NCBI GenBank assembly: GCA_028293265.1 | Contig: JAQGPB010000360.1 | Span: forward strand, 1 to 6,705 | Reading direction: 5' to 3' | DNA: 6,705 bases | Source of the DNA: Pedosphaera sp. | Lineage (GTDB): Bacteria; Verrucomicrobiota; Verrucomicrobiae; Limisphaerales; Pedosphaeraceae | Shown here: positions 1-5,571 of the stretch, piece after piece | Layout of the letters: every line of letters begins with the position of its first letter | How positions within the stretch are numbered: position 1 is the stretch's first letter | Program-made: the position numbers and the translations under genes | The notes under the pieces: model-generated | Told to the model about the DNA's origin: nothing | Database searches by the model: none | What the model saw: only the letters and a program-made list of their open reading frames with translations

Positions 1-6
1 CTCGTT

Positions 7-50
7 CCGGTCGGCTGGTAGCCGACCGGCACAGGCTGGTAGCCTGTGCT
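7..50. repeat. Two tandem perfect hairpins sharing the core GGCTGGTAGCC
   Basis: Positions 7-29 form a perfect 10-bp stem (CCGGTCGGCT / AGCCGACCGG) with a GGT loop. Positions 29-49 form a perfect 9-bp stem (GCACAGGCT / AGCCTGTGC) with the same GGT loop. The outer stem bases differ between the two, but both keep GGCT-GGT-AGCC, so pairing is preserved while sequence varies. There is no T-run after either stem, so this does not look like a classic intrinsic terminator. It looks like a copy of a dispersed intergenic hairpin repeat; similar elements occur, from memory, in Verrucomicrobiota genomes. It lies downstream of the minus-strand transglycosylase gene. Confidence 0.7.
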
Positions 51-142
51 ACCCGTTGAAATCGGAACACTGCCCCAATTAAATTGTCACTGGTAAATTG
101 CTTGTCTCAACTCGCGTGAAAGGCTACTCCTTGGCGTTTCCC

Positions 143-178
143 ACAACTGACAACGGACCACTGGCCACTGACGACCAC
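143..178. repeat. Degenerate CCACTGAC/ACTGACAAC short-repeat element
   Basis: The stretch is built of related short words: ACTGACAAC, GGACCACTGG, CCACTGAC, GACCAC. Read on the minus strand in one frame it gives the peptide word VVVSGQWSVVS, a familiar false peptide produced by this class of intergenic repeat in several phyla. It directly abuts the stop codon of the transglycosylase gene (TAG at 180-178, minus strand). I treat it as a non-coding dispersed repeat, not a gene. Assignment to a repeat class is from memory. Confidence 0.5.
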
Positions 179-744
179 TATTTCTCCTTCGGCGGAAAAA
201 TGGGCTGATAATGCGCGTAACGGCGCATCACCGATTGCACATAACTCTTGGTGCCGGGGAAATTGATTTGCCGCATGAAAGCGGCGCTGTTGGTGGTGGC
301 CGGACCTTGCTTCCATTTCAGCACGTTGCCGCGACCGGCATTGTAATCGGCCAGCACATAAGGCAGCGGATTGTCGGTTTGGCCGTAGCGTTTGCAAAGC
401 CTTGCCAGATACCACGCGCCCGCCAGCGTATTGGTGCCGGGATCTAAAAGTTGTTCCGCAACAACGGACGGAAGCCGTTCGGCATCCGCCCAATCTCTCG
501 CGGCGGCGTTCGGGATCACCTGCATCAATCCGATCTCGCCCCGGCTGCCGCGTGCCTCCGGATTGAACCGGCTCTCCCGCCAAACCACCGCCTTCACCAA
601 CGCCGGCTCGACCCCGTAACGCCGCGCCGCCGCCAAAATCGGCCCGTCCTGACTATGGTCGCGCCATTCGTAATACCGCCAATAGCCGCCGATGCCGCAT
701 ATGAGGGCGAGCAGCAGGAGCAAAATAAACCAGCGCCATTTCAC
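178..744 (-). CDS. Membrane-anchored lytic transglycosylase (SLT domain)
   Basis: This is a peptidoglycan-cleaving lytic transglycosylase of the Slt70/MltE-like goose-lysozyme fold, acting on the outer face of the inner membrane. With the GTG start at 744 it is 188 aa: residues about 4-22 form a hydrophobic signal anchor (WFILLLLLALICGIGG), and the SLT domain fills the rest. Visible motifs are WRESRFNP with the catalytic Glu at residue 57, GEIGLMQV at 69-76, and ADYNAGRGN at 132-140. The frame stays open up to an ATG at 858, but those 38 extra codons run through a palindromic, repeat-like intergenic stretch and would put the anchor far from the N-terminus. The GTG is preceded by AAGGA four bases upstream, so I prefer it. 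The gene is divergent from priA. No partner in peptidoglycan metabolism is visible in the window. The enzyme family is clear; the exact start is less so. Confidence 0.88.
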   Translation of the reverse strand: MKWRWFILLLLLALICGIGGYWRYYEWRDHSQDGPILAAARRYGVEPALVKAVVWRESRFNPEARGSRGEIGLMQVIPNAAARDWADAERLPSVVAEQLLDPGTNTLAGAWYLARLCKRYGQTDNPLPYVLADYNAGRGNVLKWKQGPATTNSAAFMRQINFPGTKSYVQSVMRRYAHYQPIFPPKEK

Positions 745-877
745 TCCATCCTTGTAGCCGAGAACTCGAGCCGGGAGAAAGGCCAAAGAAAATATGCCCT
801 TGGAAAATGCCCAATGCTGAAATCGGCATTTGAGGATTCCCATTTTACTTTTCCCCATTTGCTTTTAACTTCAGCTA
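745..877. promoter_or_regulatory. Divergent intergenic region between transglycosylase and priA, with palindrome
   Basis: This 133-bp gap must hold the promoters of both outward-reading genes. It contains a 7-bp inverted repeat, AAATGCC (805-811) and GGCATTT (825-831), with a 13-nt spacer that repeats related words (CAATGC, AATCGG). The priA-proximal end (838-865) is pyrimidine-rich and AT-rich, but I could not identify confident -35/-10 boxes. The palindrome resembles short AATGCC-type dispersed repeats more than a defined operator. Confidence 0.4.
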
Positions 878-3178
878 ATGATTGCTCGCGTCACTTTGGA
901 AATCGCGCTCCGCAAGGAGTTTGATTACCTGATTCCGCCGGAGATGGTGGAGCAGGTTGACGTGGGCAGCCGCGTCCAGGTGCCGTTTGGCGCGCGCAAG
1001 GTGCTCGGCTGCGTGACGGCGCTCGCCGAGGAATCCGACCATGTCCATTTGCGGCCCATTTTGAAGGTCATTGGCGCGCAAACTTTGGTCACGCCAAAAA
1101 TCCTGAAACTGGCCCGCTGGATTGGCGAGTATTATTGCTGTCCGCCCGAGATCGCGTTGAAAAGCGTCCTTCCCGAAGCCGTGCGCAAGGAGCAGGCCGG
1201 CTGGCGCGAGCGGCTCTTTGTGCGGGTCCTGCCGCATACCGGCGAACTGCCGAAACTGCCCAAGCGCCAGCGCGAAGTATGGAACATCCTCGAGGAACGG
1301 CGCGAAATGCCGTTGCAGGAATTGATTGGCCTCGCCGAAACCACCGGCGCGACCGTGCGCCATCTCGAAGACAAGGGCCTCATCACCATCACCACGGAAG
1401 TGTCCGAGCGCGACCCTTATGCCCGCGAGCAGATTTTGCCGACCCAGGCGCTGGTGATGAATTTGCAGCAGGTTCGCGCGCTGGCGAAGATCAAGGAGGC
1501 GATGGACGAGGCTTCGCAAGCTCCAAGCTCCAAGCTCCAAGCTCCAAATTCAGAATTGGAACCCGAGGCAACCGAGGCGAAAACTCCCGGGGCCGCCCGC
1601 AATCCCGTGTTCCTGCTGCACGGCGTCACCGGCAGCGGCAAGACCGAGGTTTATTTGCAGGCGCTGGCGCATGCGTTGGAAAAGGGCAAGGGCGGCATTG
1701 TGCTGGTGCCTGAGATTTCGCTCACGCCGCAGACCGTCGAGCGGTTCAAGGCGCGGTTTAGTTCCGGCCCATTGCAAACATTGGTCGCGGTGTTGCACAG
1801 CCATCTTTCCGCGGGCGAACGGCACGACGAATGGCACAAAATCCGGCAGGGCCGCGCGCGGATCGTGATCGGGGCGCGCTCGGCGATTTTCGCGCCCGTG
1901 GACCCGCTTGGCCTCATCATCGTGGATGAGGAACACGAGCACACTTACAAGCAGGAAGAGTCACCGCGTTATCACGCGCGCGACGTCGCCATCGTGCGCG
2001 GGCAGATGGAGGGCGCGACGGTGGTGCTCGGCTCAGCGACGCCCTCGATGGAAAGTTTTTACAATTGCGGGCGCGGAAAATACACGCTGCTCGAAATGCC
2101 GGAGCGCGTGGACAACATCAAGATGCCGGTTGTCCGGGTCATTGACATGCGGCAGGCGATGCGGCGCGGCAAGAGCATCCCCGTTTTTTCGCCGCAATTG
2201 AAGGAGGCCATGACCCAGCGTCTGGAACGCAAGGAGCAGACGATTCTGTTCCTGAATCGCCGTGGTTACTCGACGTCGTTGCAATGCCCGCTATGTGGGT
2301 TCGTGGCGCAATGCCCAAATTGCAGCGTGTCGCTCACGTACCATCGTCAGGCGAAATTTCTGGCCTGCCATGTGTGCGGCCACAACGAGCCGGTGCCGGC
2401 GGTTTGCCCGAACGTAAAGTGCGCGAACCCAGCGATCCGTTACGCGGGACTCGGCACCGAACGGGTCGAGGACACGCTGACCAAGTTATTTCCTGACGCG
2501 CGCATTAAGCGGATGGATTCCGACGCGCTGAAACGCAAGGACGATTTCCGGCGCATTCTTGGAGATTTTCGCACGGGCAAGATTGATATTTTGGTCGGCA
2601 CACAAATGATCGCCAAGGGGCTGCATTTTCCGAACGTCACATTGGTCGGCATCATCTACGCCGATCTGGCGCTGCACCTGCCGGACTTTCGCGCGGCGGA
2701 GCGGACATTTCAGTTGCTCACGCAGGTGGCCGGACGCGCGGGGCGCGGAGACATCGAGGGCGAGGTGTTTGTGCAATCGTTCACGCCGTTTCATCCGGCG
2801 ATTCAATACGCGAAGCGGCATGACTTCGCCGGGTTTTACGAACAGGAGATCGAATTTCGCGAGCAGCTCAAGTATCCGCCCATCAGCCGCGTGGCGCTGC
2901 TCACGCTCAAGGGCCGCAATGAGGATAAGGTGAAATTGTCCGCTGATCATTTGCGGCGGCAGTTGGAAAAAAATCTCGCGGAGATAAAGGACCTGGTTAT
3001 CGCCGGCCCGGCCCCTGCCCCGCTGGCGCGCGCGGAATCGAACTACCGTTATCAAATCATGCTCCGCGCGCGGCAGATGACCGCCGTGAGCCAGCGTCTG
3101 GCCGTCCTCACCGAATCGCTGACCTTGCCGGAAGACGTCTCGCTCTCGATTGACATTGACCCGGTGGACTTGGCGTGA
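878..3178 (+). CDS. priA: Primosomal protein N' (replication restart helicase PriA)
   Basis: PriA is a 3'-5' superfamily 2 DNA helicase that recognises stalled forks and reloads the replicative helicase. The 766-aa product is complete and starts with the usual MIARVTLEIALRKEFDYLIP 3'-binding domain (about 1-105), followed by a winged-helix region to about 205. Helicase motifs are Walker A GVTGSGKTE (249-257), DEEH (350-353), GSATPS (385-390), GTQMIAKGLHFPNVTLVG (574-591) and QVAGRAGRG (616-624). All eight zinc cysteines are present (C470, C473, C479, C482, C497, C500, C510, C515), so it should be active. It is slightly longer than E. coli PriA (732 aa). Part of the excess is a Pro/Ser/Glu-rich linker at about 211-241 between the DNA-binding and helicase parts, encoded by four exact GCTCCAA repeats plus flanks. 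No strong ribosome binding site precedes the ATG. It ends 3 bp from the convergent stop codon of the next locus. Confidence 0.97.
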   Translation: MIARVTLEIALRKEFDYLIPPEMVEQVDVGSRVQVPFGARKVLGCVTALAEESDHVHLRPILKVIGAQTLVTPKILKLARWIGEYYCCPPEIALKSVLPEAVRKEQAGWRERLFVRVLPHTGELPKLPKRQREVWNILEERREMPLQELIGLAETTGATVRHLEDKGLITITTEVSERDPYAREQILPTQALVMNLQQVRALAKIKEAMDEASQAPSSKLQAPNSELEPEATEAKTPGAARNPVFLLHGVTGSGKTEVYLQALAHALEKGKGGIVLVPEISLTPQTVERFKARFSSGPLQTLVAVLHSHLSAGERHDEWHKIRQGRARIVIGARSAIFAPVDPLGLIIVDEEHEHTYKQEESPRYHARDVAIVRGQMEGATVVLGSATPSMESFYNCGRGKYTLLEMPERVDNIKMPVVRVIDMRQAMRRGKSIPVFSPQLKEAMTQRLERKEQTILFLNRRGYSTSLQCPLCGFVAQCPNCSVSLTYHRQAKFLACHVCGHNEPVPAVCPNVKCANPAIRYAGLGTERVEDTLTKLFPDARIKRMDSDALKRKDDFRRILGDFRTGKIDILVGTQMIAKGLHFPNVTLVGIIYADLALHLPDFRAAERTFQLLTQVAGRAGRGDIEGEVFVQSFTPFHPAIQYAKRHDFAGFYEQEIEFREQLKYPPISRVALLTLKGRNEDKVKLSADHLRRQLEKNLAEIKDLVIAGPAPAPLARAESNYRYQIMLRARQMTAVSQRLAVLTESLTLPEDVSLSIDIDPVDLA
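1520..1547. repeat. Four exact tandem GCTCCAA heptamers inside priA
   Basis: The units are 1520-1526, 1527-1533, 1534-1540 and 1541-1547, followed by degenerate AATTCAGAATTGGAA. They encode residues 215-223 (APSSKLQAP) and part of N224 of PriA. Seven is not a multiple of three, so gain or loss of one or two units would shift the helicase frame, while a change of three units would keep it. The repeat resembles intergenic tandem repeats I recall from Verrucomicrobiota-like genomes; here it lies in the flexible linker just before the helicase domain. Confidence 0.85.
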
Positions 3179-3181
3179 GGG

Positions 3182-3541
3182 TCAAAGGACAAATTCAACA
3201 TCGCACTTGTCGCGGAGGCGAAGTTCCTCGGCATCGGGGCGGGAGTTGAATTCCTCAACGAATTTTTGGTTGTATCGGAACATTTCGTCAGCGCTGATGG
3301 GAGGCAAGCAGGAAAGAAAGTCAGAATCGAAAGGCAGTTCCAAGTCCAAGTTGGTCTTGTATTCTAAAATTTCATCGCATCCAGGTGGCAATTGTTTGAT
3401 AGTTTTTTGAATTGCAAAAATCCTCGCAGAATTCTTGGAAAGCATCTGCCTATGCATCAGTGAAGGATGTTTTACTTTCACACCATCCAGTATTCCCTCT
3501 ACCGCCTCGGCTTGCATATTGGAGAAGGTCCTTTTCATCAA
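3182..3541 (-). CDS. Fused ORF: nucleotidyltransferase tail plus short uncharacterised protein
   Basis: The open frame has a TTG at 3541 as its first possible start and no convincing ribosome binding site there. Its first 30 residues (RTFSNMQAEAVEGILDGVKVKHPSLMH) read as the continuation of the upstream nucleotidyltransferase frame, matching the family pattern 'TF..L.AEAVE..L.GV.V..PSL.HL'. After PSLMH the similarity to that family stops: no helix of the type LIALKLHALK follows. The remaining about 87 residues, beginning at the ATG at 3445, look like a separate small acidic protein ending FVEEFNSRPDAEELRLRDK then CDVEFVL. I do not recognise this protein. No membrane segment or signal peptide is seen. 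The reading frame may be expressed from 3445, or may be a deletion fusion without function. The stop is 3 bp from the priA stop. Confidence 0.5.
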   Translation of the reverse strand: MMKRTFSNMQAEAVEGILDGVKVKHPSLMHRQMLSKNSARIFAIQKTIKQLPPGCDEILEYKTNLDLELPFDSDFLSCLPPISADEMFRYNQKFVEEFNSRPDAEELRLRDKCDVEFVL

Positions 3542-3791
3542 CCAGCATTAAGACAACTGGTGGTTGCGCTTTTGCTACTGGCGTGAATTTTGAAAAAATG
3601 TCGTGTTCGCAAAAGCCCACGTAGCCATTATCCAACATTACTTGAGTCCAATAATTCATCTGCGCTTTGTGGATGAGAATGTTCACCGTCAGAAGCGGAT
3701 TGTCACGGGCATTAACGTCATAACCGCCAATGACGAGAAAATTATTCCCTGACCCGGCGCTCGCACTGCTCAAAATTTCAAGTATGCCCAT
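3450..3791 (-). pseudogene. Nucleotidyltransferase-fold protein, frameshifted and likely inactive
   Basis: The N-terminal 86 residues match the pattern of small nucleotidyltransferase-fold proteins (AbiEii-like/MNT-like): FLVIGGYDVNA (18-28, the GG motif), then WTQVMLDNGYVGF and VVLMLVDE (79-86). After E86 the frame reads into a tail (DLLQYASRGGRGNTGW...) unlike the family and ends 27 codons later, while the overlapping frame supplies the expected continuation TFSNMQAEAVEG. Removing one base from the AAAAGG run at minus-strand 3535-3530 would restore VDEKTFSNMQAEAVEG. The acidic residues expected after the GG motif (T-x-D-x-D) are absent; the protein reads TVNILI. The third expected acid (VDLMLV) is Val. 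The ATG at 3791 has AGGAG too far upstream (17 nt) to be a good ribosome binding site. I read this as a decaying gene; a sequencing error could explain the frameshift but not the missing acids. Confidence 0.6.
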
Positions 3792-3882
3792 CGCCTGAAT
3801 GAATTGAACTCCTAGATTAAAGTCACATTCGCATTTGCTTTGCGAGCCTAAAGTGAACTATCCCAAAGCAAAACTTCCGCGT

Positions 3883-4815
3883 TCACGGTTTCACCGCCGC
3901 AGCCTTCAGCAGCTCGGCCACCAGGTCGTCGCTGGTCCATTTGTTGTCCGTGATGATTTTTTGCACGCGGCCTTGGGCGTCCACAACGACGGTGCGCAGG
4001 TTGTGCGATATGCCGCCGCCGGATTCGTCATGGCCGAAATATTCGCCGACCTGGTCGCCAATGGCGGTGAGGTCAATAAGGTCGCCGGTGAGGAAGCTCC
4101 AATGTTCGGGCTGATAATCGTAGCGTTGAGCATAGGCTTTTAGTATCTCGGGCGAATCCATTTCCGGGTCGAACGAGATCGAGAAGAGATGCCAGTTCTT
4201 CGGGGCATCGGGCAGGGCCAGCAATTTTTTTTCAGCCGCCTCGAAGTTGCTCGACATGAGCGGGCAAAAAGTGGGGTACGGGCAACGGGTGAAAAAGAAG
4301 GTGAAGGCAAAGGCCTGGCCCCTGAATTGTTTGGTGCTCACCGACTGCCCGAGTTCGTTGGTGAAATGATATTCCGGCAGCAGATCTCCCACTTGAAGCG
4401 GGTCCACGTCGCGCACGAGCCGGAAGGTCGGGCGCGAGGGCAACTCGGCCGGGCGCGACGAACTCGACTTGGTGATGTGGTCAATCCAGCCGTCGCTGTC
4501 GGTGACAATCAATTGGAAGCTGATGGCATCGCCGGGCTGTAGGCCGCGCAACTCGTTTGTGTTTTTGACCTCGAACGGCATGGTCATCGCGGGCATGTAA
4601 TGCGGGACTTCCTCGTGCTGGATGACGACGGTTTTGCCATCGGGATTCAGCTCTTTGACGACGCCTTTGACCTGGAAGATTTGTTTGCTGGTGCTGGGAG
4701 CAGCGACGGTTTCAGGCGGAACGGCGGCGGGTTTGGTTTGTTGTTTGCATGAAAGCAGCAGGAGCGGCGACAAGGCCGCGAACATCAAAATCAAAATGTG
4801 CCTGCGAAACATCAT
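3883..4815 (-). CDS. SCO1/SenC family copper chaperone lipoprotein with N-terminal CusF-like domain
   Basis: The product is an exported thioredoxin-fold protein that delivers copper, typically to the CuA site of cytochrome c oxidase. I start it at the ATG at 4815 (a second ATG follows at 4812). The frame is open to 4875, but the extra 20 codons overlap the divergent promoter region and precede the signal sequence. From the 4815 start (310 aa), residues about 5-22 are hydrophobic and end in the lipobox LLSC with Cys23 as lipidation site. Residues about 46-114 form a CusF-like copper domain with the motif YMPAMTMPFEV and a His ten residues before its first binding Met. The SCO domain follows, with the copper-binding FTRCPYPTFCP (Cys178 and Cys184, a CX5C spacing rather than CX3C) and the conserved His271 in ISHNLRTVVVD. 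All copper ligands are therefore present. It is divergent from mntR. No cytochrome oxidase gene lies in the window. Confidence 0.93.
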   Translation of the reverse strand: MMFRRHILILMFAALSPLLLLSCKQQTKPAAVPPETVAAPSTSKQIFQVKGVVKELNPDGKTVVIQHEEVPHYMPAMTMPFEVKNTNELRGLQPGDAISFQLIVTDSDGWIDHITKSSSSRPAELPSRPTFRLVRDVDPLQVGDLLPEYHFTNELGQSVSTKQFRGQAFAFTFFFTRCPYPTFCPLMSSNFEAAEKKLLALPDAPKNWHLFSISFDPEMDSPEILKAYAQRYDYQPEHWSFLTGDLIDLTAIGDQVGEYFGHDESGGGISHNLRTVVVDAQGRVQKIITDNKWTSDDLVAELLKAAAVKP

Positions 4816-4921
4816 CGTGGAACTTCGCCTAAAACGACCCGGTTTGGCAAGGGACTTGGCAACATATCCAACCATACTTGCCAGACCGCCGCTGTTTGTG
4901 GTTTATTCCCTTGGAATGCCA
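4816..4921. promoter_or_regulatory. Divergent sco/mntR promoter region with TGGCAA half-sites
   Basis: Three related half-sites lie here: TTGGCAA at 4844-4850, TTGGCAA at 4856-4862 (12 bp apart in direct orientation), and the inverted TTGCCA at 4878-4883. TGGCAAG (4845-4851) and CTTGCCA (4877-4883) are perfect 7-bp arms. TTGCCA is also a possible -35 box (consensus TTGACA), with TTTATT at 4902-4907 as a weak -10 after an 18-bp spacer. That would place the mntR transcript start within about 10 bases of its start codon. An operator for the adjacent regulator is plausible but inferred; the words do not clearly match the B. subtilis MntR box. Confidence 0.35.
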
Positions 4922-5359
4922 ATGCCATCCTCTCCCAGCCAGAGCGCGGAAGATTATCTCGAACGCATCCACGAGTTGATCGAGGAAAAGGGGTATGCGC
5001 GCGTGGTGGACATCGCTTCCTCGCTGAAGGTGAAGCAGGCTTCGGTCACGAGCATGGTACAGAAGCTCGGCGAGGCGGGCTATCTCAAGTATGAAAAATA
5101 CCGGGGGCTGATATTGACCAACCGAGGCCGGGAAGTGGCGCGCAACATCCATGCTCGGCATGAGACGCTCTCCCGTTTTTTTTCGCTGCTCGGTCTCGAT
5201 GCGGAAACGCAACGGCGCGACATCGAGGGGATCGAGCATCATCTTAGTCCGGCAACGGTGGAGGTGCTGGCGGACCTGGCTGGATTTTTTGAGGAGCATC
5301 CGGAGACGTTGCGGGTGTTTCAGCAATCACGCCGCGCGTTGAAACGCAAGGGAGCGTAA
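4922..5359 (+). CDS. mntR: MntR-type manganese-dependent transcriptional regulator (DtxR family)
   Basis: This cytoplasmic metal sensor binds Mn(II) and represses manganese uptake genes. The 145-aa product has the length of B. subtilis MntR (142 aa) and aligns without gaps over most of its length. There is an N-terminal winged helix (about 8-72, with LIEEKGYARVVDIA and YEKYRGLILTNRG), then a dimerisation/metal domain. All six ligands known from B. subtilis MntR (D8, E11, H77, E99, E102, H103) are present with a constant +3 offset: D11, E14, H80, E102, E105, H106 (the last three in IEGIEHHLS). There is no C-terminal SH3-like domain, as expected for MntR rather than DtxR/IdeR. I chose the ATG at 4922 because GGA lies six bases upstream; the ATG at 4916 would add two residues. 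Reading further upstream is antisense to sco and not real. No mntH or mntABC gene is in the window, so its targets are elsewhere or further out. Confidence 0.94.
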   Translation: MPSSPSQSAEDYLERIHELIEEKGYARVVDIASSLKVKQASVTSMVQKLGEAGYLKYEKYRGLILTNRGREVARNIHARHETLSRFFSLLGLDAETQRRDIEGIEHHLSPATVEVLADLAGFFEEHPETLRVFQQSRRALKRKGA

Positions 5360-5571
5360 GAGTCCATCCCGGTAGGCGTGGCATTCCCCCTTACGCCAAC
5401 CCCTCTAGGAACCTGGGCGGTGGCGGCGGTTTTAAATGGTTAAATCCACAAGGACTATGAGTCGTGATGCGATTAAAGCAGCCCCTCTCCCCGGCCCTCT
5501 CCCCACTCCTACGTCGTGGGGCGAGGGAGAAGAAGCTCGGCATTTCTGCCACCGGCACAGGTTCTAGGCCG
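5360..5571. other. Intergenic region between convergent mntR and VOC gene
   Basis: These 212 bp hold no gene I can support. The first part has a weak GGCGT/ACGCC inverted repeat (about 5376-5396), and the middle is an AT-rich patch around 5430-5455. The hairpin repeat at 5481-5533 is listed separately. At the VOC stop codon there is a small AGGCC-GCTA-GGCCT hairpin (5566-5579) with a direct repeat of CTAGGCC. None has a T-run typical of an intrinsic terminator. Confidence 0.6.
5481..5533. repeat. CCCTCTCCCC-type dispersed hairpin repeat
   Basis: CCCTCTCCCCAC (5495-5506) pairs with GTGGGGCGAGGG (5516-5527) with a single T/C mismatch, giving a 12-position stem with a 9-nt loop (TCCTACGTC). It is preceded by a partial copy of the left arm, CCCCTCTCCCCGG (5482-5494). 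The layout 'CCCTCTCCCCGGCCCTCTCCCC...GGGGCGAGGGAGA' is that of a REP-like element found between genes in several phyla (from memory). It lies between two convergent genes, a typical place, and may help end transcription in both directions. Confidence 0.6.

Noticed and set aside
107..583. Minus-strand open frame across the transglycosylase gene
   Set aside because: Wrong frame relative to the SLT domain; its C-terminal end is the VSGQWSVVS false peptide made by the repeat at 143-178.
875..1540. Long minus-strand open frame opposite the 5' part of priA (221 codons)
   Set aside because: It is antisense to a clearly coding priA segment, has low-complexity Ala/Arg/Leu-rich composition without motifs, and is explained by the GC-rich codon use of priA.
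2486..3055. Minus-strand open frame opposite the 3' part of priA (189 codons)
   Set aside because: Antisense shadow of the helicase C-terminal region; no recognisable domain and no ribosome binding site.
3829..3845. Small hairpin TCGCA-TTTGCTT-TGCGA downstream of sco as a terminator
   Set aside because: Only five pairs and no proper T-run on the minus strand; likewise the 6-bp GTGAAC/GTTCAC pair at 3853-3886 has a 22-nt loop. Both are within what chance would give.
4622..4921. N-terminal extension of the mntR frame back to 4622
   Set aside because: The extra 100 codons run antisense through the sco signal peptide and CusF-like domain; MntR family length and ligand offset fit the start at 4922.
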